Below the pieces are notes generated by a model. That model did not search any database. It was not told the origin of the DNA and worked only from the letters and a program-made list of their open reading frames with translations. Shown in pieces: positions 11,343-22,719 of a DNA stretch of 64,000 nucleotides. The stretch is from contig JAGYXB010000620.1 of NCBI GenBank assembly GCA_022495005.1, forward strand, positions 186,001 through 250,000. Reading direction: 5' to 3'. This DNA comes from Rhyacophila brunnea (lineage: Eukaryota; Arthropoda; Insecta; Trichoptera; Rhyacophilidae). Positions within the stretch are counted from its first letter, which is position 1. Each line of letters begins with the position of its first letter. A program made the position numbers and the translations under genes.

Positions 11343-11897
11343 GTACTCTTGTATGGGTGTGAAACATAGAACCTTCAGTAACGATCACGAGACAAATGTA
11401 GGCGTTTGAGCTTTGGTGTTACAGGAGAATTTTCAAGTAACACATGAAGCTTATCTACACACATTGAATACTTACATGCTGAAAGAAACCTACTCGAAAT
11501 TGTGGAAAAAACATTTTCATTATTTTTGGATAACCCGATCGGGTGGGGCACTTAATACCTGTATCCACTTCATCAAAGGTATTTCAACTAGAGTATGAGG
11601 TGGTAAAGTTCTAATAATAGAAAGATTAGAAGTTTTTGATGGCTATTCTGTACACTGTTGATTTAGACACTATGGACAAAAATAATAGTTCATTCATATG
11701 AATTCGCAAAAACATCGAAAGTGGGGTGAGAAATACTCTCGATAAAAACGACTACTTCAAACATTCCGTTTGCAGACAAAAATGTAAGTTCCTTAAACTA
11801 TTATGGAAGGAAAACAGATTGGACTGGAATTAATAATGTTAAAGAGTTATTTCACGCGTCCTGTAATAGAGAGCACTTTCAGAAAATACAATACTGA
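11343..11897 (+). pseudogene. Decayed non-LTR retrotransposon ORF2 C-terminus
   Basis: Recognisable blocks appear in order but in different frames: LLYGCET (11346-11366), AFELWCYRRIFK (11402-11437), EYLHAERNLLEIVEK (from about 11467), and finally DWTGINNVKELFHASCNREH (11817-11876), ending at TGA 11895-11897. They match the order after the reverse transcriptase domain in CR1/RTE-like LINEs: YGxETW, AFEMWCYRRI, E-LL--I, and W-G----ELF-AA--RE. At least three frameshifts and several stops separate them. It is an old 5'-truncated insertion and cannot be functional. It differs in sequence from the copy at 4157-4653, so it is probably a different subfamily. Confidence 0.75.
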
Positions 11898-12538
11898 CAC
11901 CTGAATCGAACGAACCGCATTTAGGAAGGTGGGTAATATTAAAAAAAAATACAAAAAGTAATAATTTTTGGTATCGTGAAAATATTAAAAATTAGTTTCC
12001 CGACAATATACCGCACCTATGCATTGATTGGATTTCCTGGTCACCGTGCTGAAATTGGAATCTAAAGAAATGCAGATGTTTGTTTGTTCCAAGTCGAATG
12101 TGGAATGGTACAGTTCGGGTTATTAATTGCGATAATATTGAAGGGGACCAGAAACAATTGTTTTAGTATAACTGAGAATACGTTTAACACTCGTACGGCA
12201 GTTGAATTTGGGTACTGATAGATATTGGGTATGGGATAACCCCATATTACGCATACTATATAAATTACTAATGATTCTGACTTATTGAATGACAGTTATA
12301 CAATTTTCGATAGGTACCTACTAATAAAAAAAGTTTTCTTTTGTAAATACGAGTTATGAATGAACATATTATACAATAACATGTCAGTTGTAGAGTTGGT
12401 TAAAACCTCTACAAAGTAAAGAAGTCTCAGGACTTTCTTCTGATACTCTCCACCATACGATCGTATGTGAACTGATGCATGTTTTTCAAAATCAGCAGAT
12501 TATTACTTCTAATAATACATTATAGTTTTTTAGGGAAT
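11898..12538. other. No gene seen
   Basis: AT-rich DNA with no identifiable feature. Confidence 0.4.
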
Positions 12539-12911
12539 GGGACAACTGGACGCCATGACAATTGGACGTCGCATTGTCGCAGACACGTAAACAGAACGTA
12601 GACGATGAATTTCAATAAGTTTCTATCTACTACTTAGTAGTTTTAATTCATTTTACTCTTAAGATAATCTTTTTTTAATGCGGATTGAGAATTACCATGC
12701 CTAAGGCTTTATATAAAAATAAAAAAACTCTTTTTTCGTTGGAACTGAAATATATGCATGATTAAATCGTTATGTACGTGTGCATATTTAAATTTACGCC
12801 AACTATTAAATCATAATATAATAATTTAAATATAAATAATAATATTAAATATCTTTTTTAAAGTATGTGTAAGTACCTTTATTTTCGAATTGCGGGGCGT
12901 CCAGTTGTCCC
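12539..12911. mobile_element. Inverted-repeat element with GGGACAACTGGACGCC ends
   Basis: GGGACAACTGGACGCC at 12539-12554 is repeated exactly, inverted, at 12896-12911. Imperfect further copies of the motif lie next to it (ACAATTGGACGTCGC after the left end; GGCGCCAAATCGTCC just outside the right end), so the true right end may be near 12930. The body is AT-rich with no reading frame. Likely a non-autonomous DNA transposon of unassigned superfamily. Confidence 0.7.
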
Positions 12912-13329
12912 GGCGCCAAATCGTCCTAGACCCGTTTTTAAGATCAATGAAATATGTTCATCAAATTATATTAAAATTTGTTAGACTGCTTCAAATACCT
13001 ATACTTTTGAATAAGTAGGTAACTATGCTAATCAAATATAAAAGTACGAAAATATGAGGCGAAATCGTGTAAAATAAAATTTATCGGACAAAAATTCGAG
13101 AGATATGAAACTTATTAAAAACAATCCTTTTTATTATGTAATTTGCGTAACCGAATAAACCAATTATTCGAAAGAGATATTTACTTGAGAGTTTGGTTCG
13201 TTAGTTGTATAAAATTATGGAAACACGTTTTGTAATCAAGTTGAATTGAATCCATGAAAATATTTTTTAAGTATAAAAAAATATGATATCGATAAAAAAC
13301 TGATTAAATTCGATTAGTTGAGGTAACCG

Positions 13330-13760
13330 AATAACCCCAATTTGGTTGTCAAAGGGTTTCGAGGGCCGCTGGAAGCGTTACAGAAGTGCGAACAATAAAC
13401 GCCGCGTCGCCAATAAAATCACTCTCGTTAAATTTAATTATTATATCACAAAACGGGAATCCCCGATTCTCCGATTTCCATTTTGTCTATTCGTGAAAAG
13501 GGTTCTGCTACCCGGTGTTCCGCGGAAGCTCAAAGCCGAAGGTCTCTTTCACAATTATACGGAATACCCACCCACCTTCTCCGTTCACTCTCTCTCTTCA
13601 TAATGGCTATTTGTTTTAATTCAATTTCTGATTTAGGGAGTATGGGTTGTACGGAACGCGAAATGAGATTCGAATGTTCCCGAATTGTCTAATATAATTT
13701 TATTAGATGGCGTTATGCCAGAGCCCAGAATGGCGCAGGTACACGGATATCTTCCACGCA
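13330..13760. other. GC-richer single-copy island
   Basis: This stretch is clearly less AT-rich than its flanks, has no repeat copy in the window, and has two overlapping short frames (13346-13603, 13483-13692) without domains or splice sites that would make a credible exon. A conserved noncoding (enhancer-like) element is a reasonable reading but is inference. Confidence 0.3.
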
Positions 13761-14520
13761 CTTTTTTTTTTTTAATAAAAAATAAATTAAACAACAGAAA
13801 CCTTGGCCTGGCTTCTACTTATATCCTTACTAATGCCTCTCTTTCAGGGAGGGAAAGAAAAAAGATTGGATATTATCTTATGATGTTTTCATTTAGGCGT
13901 CCGAATAATTTAAATTTACCGTTCAGACTAGGGAAGTGACCAATTTAATTGTCATTAGCTGGATATTAATTTATTTACATGTTTATTTATTCATATTACG
14001 AAAACAAAATATTATTATTAATACGAGAATATGAAAGATATAATATTATGTTATTTATATGTAAAAGTGGAAACAGGTTATATTCATATTAGCTGAGAAA
14101 ATATTTACTCGGTATAATATTTTTTTACAATATTAATCATTCCAAATTCTTCAAATTTAGTTCTTTAGATAAGTCGATACGTATAGTACCTACACCTATT
14201 GTGACTGAATATCTAAATTTGTAGTAATCATTATCATATTTTGAATAGTTTAAAATCGAAAAGCTATATTATGTAAGTTAAATAAATATGATATGTTTAG
14301 CATTATTTAAAATTCTTATACTGCTGCCCATAAGTAACTATGGGTATGGGTATGCGTACATTTTGTGATAGAGAAAGAACCCTTTTTTCAACTTTGCTCT
14401 CCTTCTCATAAGAGGTTGGGAAAGTACCAACCTGCTTGTCATTTTTGTCATAAGAGCCTTACTCAGTTTCCATAATATTAAACATAAACTCTCAATCCAA
14501 TGTGCATAGTTCTGGGTTTT
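13761..14520. other. No gene seen
   Basis: AT-rich DNA; nothing recognisable. Confidence 0.4.
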
Positions 14521-14524
14521 CGTC

Positions 14525-15068
14525 ATGGCCCCCACAAGGGGTGTGTGGTCAGGTGTGGCGGGTCGACTAGCTAAGTAAGATAAACATACATCACAAATTT
14601 TGGTTTAGTTGTAAAAAAAGTCGCATGTAGAGCTATTCTACTTCACATATTATTATGTTGTGCGATTCAATTTGGTGTAAAATGTTAAATGATAATTGAC
14701 GTGTAGAATTTTATTTTATAATTATATTCAGTGTGTTTCCTGGTTATAATAAAAATGGCTATTTATTAAATATGGCAAGGGGTCTCATCTTACTTGGCTA
14801 CCACAAAAAGAGGTCGCCATCAGTGGTTCATATGATGTCGAGTGGCAACCAAACAATAATTCAAATGGATTTATTAAAACAAAACACTAAAATACATACA
14901 CGGAATATATTTATTTTACCTGGCAAAACCATGGCCCCCGCAAAGGGTGGGCTGACAGGGCCCTAGCCTGGGGGCCCGAGCTCAGGAGAGGCCCGGCGAG
15001 GCGAGACGACCAGATAAATAAGATAAACATAGATCACAAATTTGCTTCACTAGTAAAAAAAAGTCGCC
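14525..15068 (+). repeat. Imperfect direct repeat, two units about 405 bp apart
   Basis: The block CATGGCCCCC...AAGGG...GATAAACATA.ATCACAAATTT...AAAAAAGTCGC occurs at 14525-14625 and 14931-15068. The second unit has an extra GC-rich insert with GGGCCC motifs (14956-15000). Sequence after each unit is also partly similar (AAATGGAT.TATTAAAACA at about 14865 and 15160). This looks like an old tandem duplication of a transposon end; the GGGCCC-rich patch resembles the tip of some hAT elements. Confidence 0.6.
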
Positions 15069-15939
15069 TGCTATTTTCTTTCAATAATATTATTATATTA
15101 AATTATGTAGTTTTTTTCAATTTTTAATTGCGTATCAATACTCAAACTCCATAATTTAAATGGATGTATTAAAACATAGGTAGGTAGGTACCTACACATT
15201 AATTTTACCGCGTACACTATTTGGAAAACGCTACCGTAGAGCGTCACACTGCCTTTAACCTTAGAGATAGGTAGGGTGGCCCGGTAAATATCGTGGCGTC
15301 GGGGCTCGCTTCAGGATGAAGAGGCCATGCTTTTCATACAAGGGGTTATAGTGTTTCACTACTTTTACTAGGTACACTAATAGTTCACTACGAGTATATA
15401 CATTATTTATAATATCTACTGCAATTTACTTATTCCTGGTCAGAAAAATATTGGAGTATTTAAACTATAATTGATTTAAGTTTTATCCTATTCCATTTGA
15501 GTATTTTTTACGACTCAAGTTTTTCTTTTTGCCATCTTCGAGTACTATGCGCATTCATGTACATCGACCCATATTATTAATATGGTAAATTCTCACGTAT
15601 ATAAAAAATCAATACAATAGAAGAACGTCAAAAATGTTGTGTTAAATCTAGTTTTGGAAAAACAGTAGTACATTAGAGATGCCCATTGTTAATATATTTT
15701 TAGCAAGCCTATTAAAATGTCATTACTACTAAGCATAATAATATGAACTAGTATAATAATGAAAATTTATAAAATGAGGTAAGTCATGATTAATGAATCA
15801 TATCATTAAATATATCAAATAAAAATAAATAAATAATGCCAAAGTATAATCCATAGTAGGTAAAGCGAATAGGAATATCAAATATGGTACGACATCTCGG
15901 CTTTGAAGATACACACACATTTTCTTTGAAGATACACAC

Positions 15940-16549
15940 AGAATTTCCCGACGGGAATTCTCGAGAAATTTTCGAGATTTTCCATCCCGAATCTCGAGAA
16001 TTGAAATTTTTAACATTTTGGGAAATCCCGGATCTCGAGAATATTTTCTCGGGATTCGGGATTTCTTTATTATCAAATATTAATTAAAAAAACAATTTTC
16101 TATATGAAAAAAGTGGACAAAAAACACAAAACGTTCAGAGACTGATTGGGGCATTTAACACAAAAGCCAACGTCGACAATGAGCGCAATTTTTGCATCAT
16201 CAGAGAATTTTGTGTCTCAAAAGCCTACCCGATTGTCAGACGCAGTGATTGACGGTCTGTGTTTTTTGACATCCTATTTTAATAAGTAATGTTTTGAATT
16301 GTTTTTGTTTTCCTACTTCTATTTTGTTTGTCTTCTTACATAAATAAAAAAAAATCATATTTTGTTGGAATTTGTCTGTTTTTACACTGATTTTAGGATT
16401 TTTACAAGTTTTTTTAAAATTTCCCGATATCTCGAGAATTCTCGAGAATTCTTTTCTGCTAATCCCGAATCTCGAGAATTCAAAATTTTATCATTTCGGT
16501 AAATCCCGAATCTCGAGATTGAGATTTTCTCGGGAAATATCTAACTCTA
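15940..16549 (+). mobile_element. hAT-derived element with CTCGAG-rich ends
   Basis: Both ends (15940-16055 and 16415-16540) consist of repeated, mutually inverted ATCCCGAATCTCGAGAATT-like units; seven CTCGAG hexamers fall in 610 bp. The centre retains the last 47 codons of a hAT transposase (16146-16289). The flanks are ACACAC repeats on both sides, so an 8-bp hAT duplication cannot be told apart from the local repeat. Most of the transposase has been deleted, leaving a non-autonomous derivative. Confidence 0.75.
16146..16289 (+). pseudogene. hAT transposase C-terminal remnant
   Basis: The open frame reads GHLTQKPTSTMSAIFASSENF followed by VSQKPTRLSDAVIDGLCFL and TSYFNK, then TAA. It matches the end of the hAT dimerisation domain, where a P-[ST]-S-x(2)-S-E-x-x-FS-x-x-x block is followed by (K/R)R-x-x-L-x-x-x-x-x-x-x-L-x-F-L. 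Only about 47 codons remain of a protein normally 500-700 residues long; the DDE core and BED finger are gone. It sits between the CTCGAG-rich ends, so it is part of that element. Confidence 0.7.
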
Positions 16550-17318
16550 CACACACACATAAACCTGATTTTCACATTCACATGCAGATAGTAGTTGAAT
16601 TATTACTGTAATTATTAGAGTATTTATATTGTAAATTGAAAAAAAAAAATGAGTAGTATTTAAGTCAGATCAGAATTAATTAAAATTATTAGGTTATTTT
16701 GACTAAGTACGGCTTTATTTAAGTGCTTCAATTTAATTTTGCTTTCTTTATTCCAGGTAAGGCATATCATCATTTTGAGAGAAGCGAGAGTTCTTTAAAT
16801 TAAAACGATTCTCGGTAAGTGTTTTTGTATTGAGATTCTCTTCAATTATTTATTCTGTGAAAATATAATTTCACAAATTTAGTGCTAGATAATTTATTAA
16901 TTAAAATATTTAATTTTATTCAATATTGAATAATATATATTAGTTACTATTTTAAATGTAATCGGATATTGTTCTTTTCCTTACCACTATCATTATGGTA
17001 TTGAACTAGGCACCTAAATAAATTTAATGTAGGTACTTGGAGTTAATTTAAACAAATAGGAAGTATTTATTTGATATTGAAATATCCACAATATTCCTAT
17101 TTTACTTCCGTTAATGTAATCCTATAATATTCTAAGGTATATATTAGGTATTATTTACTGATTTAGGATATTAAAATTGTTGCCATAAGTTTAAGGGAAT
17201 ATATCATAATAATGATTTTTTCAAGATTATCACGACGTGACCATATGTGAAGTATATTGATTATTTCATCTTTTTATACACAGGTAGGTACATATGTTTA
17301 AATATACATATACTATAT
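16550..17318. other. No gene seen
   Basis: AT-rich DNA without recognisable features. Confidence 0.4.
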
Positions 17319-17420
17319 ATTCAACGAATAATTCTCAATATTTAATAATAGAACATTCTTTATTAAACATACAAAATTCTGAAACAATACATTAGAAAAA
17401 ATCTTGAAAAAATATGATAT
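17319..17420 (-). repeat. Terminal fragment of tRNA-like-bearing MITE
   Basis: ATTCAACGAATAATTCTCAA and the following ACATTCT...AAACATACAAAATT and ATTAGAAAAAATCTTG match one end of the family described at 57866-58500, without the tRNA-like core. Confidence 0.55.
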
Positions 17421-17689
17421 CGGGTGAGACTTCAAGCTGCTTCCATCGAATTCTGGAAAATGTGCTTAACGTACAATGTGGTGTCATTGCAGCAATGCCT
17501 GCGGAATACTTTTTAGAATTATATATAAGAATATTGTTTACGTATTTTTAATATGGCTTCGAAAAAAAAAAATATTATCTCAGAAAATAAATCGACGGCA
17601 TTCATGATTTCTTTACAATTCCGCCTGTGAAAAGACTGCGATAATCGTTTAGTGAAAGTTTTATATGTTTATTGAACATCGCGAACAAA

Positions 17690-18357
17690 CACGCGCGTTA
17701 ACATAATTTTACTCCCTACTTTAATTATAGTTTGTCAATTTATGGCTACGGCCGTATGTTGTAGCTTAACCACTGGGAATGACAAAAGAAATGGCGTATT
17801 TCAAAAAAACACTACCTTATTCTTAGGTCAATAATTATTATAAAGCAATCATTATTCATAAGATGTTTATCACACTTGAATGGTCAAAGACATAGCTTAT
17901 AATAAATATCTTTAGAATCATCTTCAAATGTGTTAATCTTGCCGATTTTTTGATTAATAAAATGCCTAATTCTTGTCAAATTTGGGATCACAGAGATTAT
18001 CAATATAATTTTTTATCGTGAATATTTTACAAAAATTATCTCGTAATAAATTATACTTATGGTTTTATAAATGCGTTTAAAAATTAATAAATGTAAAAAA
18101 TCTTAACACCACTGCACAGTTATGTACCGAAATATGACTATATTCTAAAACATTAGAGCGAGAGGTTTAAAAGAATACTATTTTATGTAACAAAAATACT
18201 TTATGCAGTCATCAAATGTTTAAAATAACTATAAAGGATAATAAGGCTTCAAAATTATATAAATAGATTATCTACAACGTTTAAGGAGTGTCCAGGATCA
18301 TGGTTTGAAAATACGATAAAAACTCAATTTTGACCTTCGACGAGCATGTCCCCCCTT
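17690..18357 (+). repeat. Long dispersed repeat (about 660 bp), copy 1
   Basis: From ACACGCGCGTTAACATAATT to CATGTCCCCCCTTAA this is a direct copy of 50454-51117, with long stretches of near identity such as CTACGGCCGTATGTTGTAGC and GCGAGAGGTTTAAAAGAATAC. No frame is conserved between the copies, so it is probably a non-coding mobile element or a deleted derivative. In the other copy the ends carry inverted GTACATG motifs; here they are eroded. It directly abuts half of a hAT MITE (18358-18686). Confidence 0.8.
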
Positions 18358-18686
18358 AAGAAGCTTTTCTTGCAGCCGGACTTATTTGCACTTGATGAAC
18401 TTTTGAGGGCTGTAGTTATAATTAACAGTATATTCAAATTATTTGTAAAAAATCACTAGTTTTACAATTATTATGATCAATACATATTTTTTAATATAAA
18501 TGTAGGTAGGTATGTAGGTTTTTGCTATAAAATAATATTTTAAAAAGTTTTTAATAGCTATATTTATTGATAAGCACCTTATCCTGTTTTTTTGAATGTT
18601 TAAGAAATACCGGTATTAATACCGGTATTCAATAATAAATACCGAAAAACCGGTATTGACATTTTGATTCGGTATTGCAATCCCTG
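18358..18686 (-). mobile_element. Half copy of the AGGGATTGCAATACC hAT MITE
   Basis: The end GGTATTGCAATCCCT near 18671-18685 and the repeated ACCGGTATT motifs match, in reverse orientation, the left half of the complete element at 25761-26427, up to the AAGAAGCTTTTC sequence. Homology stops exactly where the 17690-18357 repeat begins, so either a deletion joined the two or one broke the other. Confidence 0.75.
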
Positions 18687-18789
18687 GTTGCGTGAACGAC
18701 AATTGAAATTAATTGCAAAATAGAAGTATAAATAAATTAAAGTAGTAAGTCAAAATAAATCTCGGTGTATATTAATGCCCACAACTTTC

Positions 18790-19145
18790 TTTGGTTATCG
18801 CATATTACCCTGGTAGGAAGGCACCGGAAATCTCATCCTCCGAGTGCCGTAGAATCTGCTTTCTAATAGCCACGGCAGCCGTGCCACCATTGATCTTCCG
18901 TGTAATTAAATTTCCCATTCGGCTAACCGAGAACAATGCGCACGGGGAACAAATAATAGATCGGGAATAATCCCGGGGTATGGGGCACGGAACGCTGCCC
19001 ATGGAAACATCCTTCTTATAATGCTATCGGGCGAATGAATGGTTAAGTTTGCTATCGGTGCGATTGGATAGAGTGTGAATCGAGACACGCAGCCTGAATA
19101 TCGGAATTTTTGCCCGCGGAGAACAAACAGCAACTCTAAATGGGG
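18790..19145. other. GC-richer single-copy island
   Basis: Markedly less AT-rich than its surroundings, no copies elsewhere in the window, no splice-bounded reading frame; the two minus-strand frames overlap in different phases. Possible conserved noncoding element (inference). Confidence 0.3.
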
Positions 19146-19388
19146 TTGAACATGCGCTTTAACTAACCCTTTACTGATAATAAATTAATTATATTAATCC
19201 CTTACGTGGTTAAACTTAACTCATTTCAATGACTGATTGAATTGAATCGTTTTTTACCGTACGGTGGATTCCCCACAGGAGAGTATGAATAGTTCATAAT
19301 ACAAATTACAAATAATTGAATGGGTCCAAAAATATCCTGTCAACATAATATCATAATAATATAAATATGTATTAATAAACCATTTCTT

Positions 19389-19775
19389 TTATTCAATAAA
19401 TAGTTAACAAGATTTTGAGAATGTAACATTCCACGTATTGAAAATACATAACCTGAAAACACTTATGATATACCCACTAGAAAAAATCATATTTGAACAA
19501 AAATACGAAACTCGACGGGATTTGAACACATATAAACATTATTGTCGCACCAATCTGTGAATTAAACAATATGCTACGAGCGTCCTATATAATTACGACA
19601 ATTTAAACTAGTAGGTCATACATGAAATGCTGATCAAATTGCGTTATTATTGACTATCAGTTTTTGTCTATTAAATTAAGGAATATTAATTACCTTAATT
19701 ACTAATCGACTCCTAGGCTCTCGCCAAATGGTTTAGTTATAACGTCTACTTGAACTTGAACGATTTTTAAGCGTA
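19389..19775 (-). mobile_element. tRNA-like-bearing MITE, decayed copy
   Basis: It begins with a TTATTCAATAAATAG end, continues through GAATGTAACATTC, GAAAACACTTATGATATA and AGAAAAAATCATATTTGAAC, then a minus-strand tRNA-like core whose B box (GGGATTTGAACAC, 19514-19526) is degraded, and ends with TACTAATCGACTCC...TACTTGAACTTG. The order is the same as at 35150-35513 (minus) and 58129-58500 (plus). Confidence 0.65.
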
Positions 19776-20154
19776 ACTGTGTCCAGTAGTTATGTGTGGG
19801 CATATACCGGTGCGGTAGTCAATGGCATAGGCTAGCGGGCTCAGTCACAGTCAGCAGTAAGTCGCACATGTTCGTCGCAGCATTACTTATGTAGGCGAAC
19901 GTCTCATACAAGCACGGTGAGAAACGTAGTCCTTAATATACGACAACCACAGGTAGTTGCGGTTAGTGGTTATAAATATTGTTAAGCCTCAGTGGAACAT
20001 ATCGCTCAAACGTAGTTCTCAGAAATTCATTGGCACACCTTGTTGGTCTTTTAAAGTCATCAGATTCGTTAAAATGAATGATGTCTATCTTCTGACTGGA
20101 ATTCAGATCGTTGGCAACATTACATTCGAAAAGAATTTAGCTTTCTTACGGCTA

Positions 20155-20547
20155 TACCTCAGTTGAGACATGGTCTAAAAAGATCGTGGCTAGGCGATGC
20201 GCGGATTGCGGGTCGCGGGTGCAAATGACGCATGCCGAACGAAATATTATTTGTCATATAAATCCAAGATGCGTTCATTTAATTTTCTGTTTATTATTCT
20301 ATTAGTAACAATAATAATATATTCATTGACATGTCTTCTTTTTAAAGTAAATGGGTAACGTTTTTAGTCATCTTTACACGCTTTAAGAATTAATACCCCC
20401 ATCGGCGTCGCCACCACGAAACAACCACACGACAAACAAATAAACAAAGAAAAAAAAACACACCTCGACGTTCGCTCACCGAATGCCAGCGAGTCCAAAA
20501 TTTCGTCGCGCCTATGGTTGAAAATTATTTGCCGTTTCACTGATGTA
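20155..20547 (+). mobile_element. 360-bp inverted-repeat family, copy 1
   Basis: Ends TACCTCAG (20155-20162) and CTGATGTA (20540-20547) are imperfect inverted repeats. The body (GATCGTGGCTAGGCGATGCG..., AAATGGGTAACGTTTTTAGTC..., GCCAGCGAGTCCAAAATTTCG) is shared with copies at 39754-40080 (minus) and 42078-42441 (plus). This copy carries an extra A-rich insert near 20430-20465. No conserved frame; a non-autonomous DNA transposon. Confidence 0.8.
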
Positions 20548-22457
20548 TCGTCTTAATATTCAGTAGGAATGTTTTGAGCCATACAAAAAGCTTTCATTGT
20601 ATTTTTGATCAAGTAAAAACTTTTTGAGCCCTATAGGTATGCATCTCTACAGAGTTACAAGAAAGGAGACTTGCCTATATGTATGGCCTACTTTTTATGA
20701 CAAAAATATGAGGCGCCTAAACATTGGGTAAAAAATATTCTGGCATTATATTACGCTTGTTTGTGTTGATATGCCTATCTAATTTGCCAGCTCTGATATA
20801 TCACACAACTTTCCCAAGTAACTTTATTAGATATGACCTCTCCACCTTGTTTACGCGTATCCTTTCTGACCCTACGCCACTGGTAGGCCTCCAGTATAAG
20901 TAAGATCACCGATGTAGATATGTCACAATAAATTTGGTTGAATAGTAATTGAATCGACAGTGGCGGCGGGATATTTACCGCAGGATGTAGTTTAGGGGCT
21001 AGATTTGGCCCCGAGATAGGCAGGTAGTGTTTTGCAGCGCTTGTCGGATGTTGATCAATGGACAGACGGACGTGCCGACGGATAGGCCAAGTTATAAACA
21101 GTTTGACCGCATCAATTATGATCAAATTGAACTTTCAAATTCCGACATATTTATCTACTTTTCATCACAAAATGCATATTAGGCACTGATCTATCGTTAA
21201 CTTCACTACATTGGTTAATTTTTTAACCTTCATTCTTACTTCAGTGTGTTCATACATTCTGTTTTTTAAAAACTACTAAGTCATTGACATCGGAAATGAC
21301 TCATTAGCTTCCTTATTTATGAGGATTCATTTATATTTCAGTAAAGTTGATCATGTTAATCTGTAAATAGTTTCAGTGAGATCACCTTGGTGGACACCTT
21401 TGCTGATTGTTAGGTAATTTGCACGATTGTGTATTGCTCATTAATGATGAGTTAACCAATAGTTTGCCTATTTAGGGTCTCCCATAAATAATATCATACT
21501 AGTTTCGGTATTTTTAACCCCCTTACCTCAATCGTTTTTTTTAACTGTATACCTACCTATCTAAATCACGTTACGTTTTTAAACTACCCTCCCGTTAAGG
21601 CTTAAGGCATGAAGTCGTATGTGAACAGCCCCTTTGCTTATCAATGATTATATGTTATTTGAAAAATAAATTATAACTAGGAACCGTTTTTTTAAAACCG
21701 TAGTAAATGGAAAAACATGGGTATATAATGAAATATACGTTTGATACACATTTAACATTACGCGAGATCAATACTACAACTAGATAACTTGATTTTCACT
21801 GTTTTCGAGATAGCTATTGAATATGATTCTACGTTTCCTTCTGTACAAAATGATAAAACTAGAGTAGTCAGAAGTTAATGGGAACTGTATTGATTTTGTG
21901 TTTGAGAATATTAGATAACTTTAAAACCGGAAATGCATTAAATAAATACAATAAAATTATTTCATTCAATTAAATTATATTTAATTGTTCCCAATTAGAC
22001 AAAGCATGGTTTTCCATTTTTATTTTAAATAATAATTATAGTCTAGATTCATGTTAATCAAGTAAAGTTTTAAATTTCATTTCCCGACAATGACCAAATC
22101 AGAGTTATCTAGTTGTAGTATTGAGGTAACGATAAATATATAAAATGCGACAGTGCTTAAAGTGTTCAGCTTAGTTAGCCTCCCTTCCACACGTGCTATC
22201 ATAATTTCGATCAGATTGTGAGGCAGTTAACAAGTGTCCACCCCATTGATTGACTGATTGATTGATATTTGGCCATCTCGGTTGACCTATCGATTATACA
22301 CTATAAATTAGCATGTTAACACTGTAATCGCTGAACCGGAAAATCGTGTCAATTACGAGTATCTAATATATTTAATATATATTACTTTCCTGTGATCTTG
22401 GTGGAAAACCTATATGACTGCAAAAAACTACTTTGTAAATAAAAACACCACGTCTAA
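20548..22457. other. No gene seen; one GC-richer patch
   Basis: Around 20955-21100 the DNA is GC-richer and single-copy, and the minus strand has a 116-codon open frame (20775-21125) without recognisable domain. Elsewhere it is AT-rich with no bounded repeat. Confidence 0.35.
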
Positions 22458-22556
22458 GGATTACAATACCGGTATTTTAAAACCGGTATCCCATTATTTT
22501 TCGATACCGAAATACCGGTTTTAAAAGTCGGACAATACTGATATATTCGGTATTGA
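22458..22556. repeat. Relic of the ACCGGTATT-rich hAT MITE
   Basis: Alternating AATACCGGTATTTTAAAACCGG and inverted copies, as in the right arm of the complete element at 25761-26427, but without a full terminus or duplication. Confidence 0.55.
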
Positions 22557-22719
22557 AAGTGGAAACAAAATGTATTAACATAAAAGGTTTGACTTGATTG
22601 TATTTTTTGTAGGGTTACGCGATGTCTGCTACACTTCCGTTACCCTTCAATGCCCTTGTAGACCAGCAATGGCGCGTGCTATAACATATTCATATTTAAA
22701 GAGATTTTTTATATGTATA

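Noticed and set aside
13346..13692. Overlapping frames as exons of a host gene
   Set aside because: Two phases are open at once, with no domain and no paired splice signals; better explained as GC-richer noncoding DNA.
19780..20150. Promoter or gene start with TCAGTC-type initiator
   Set aside because: Initiator-like motifs are frequent and no coding frame or splice donor follows.
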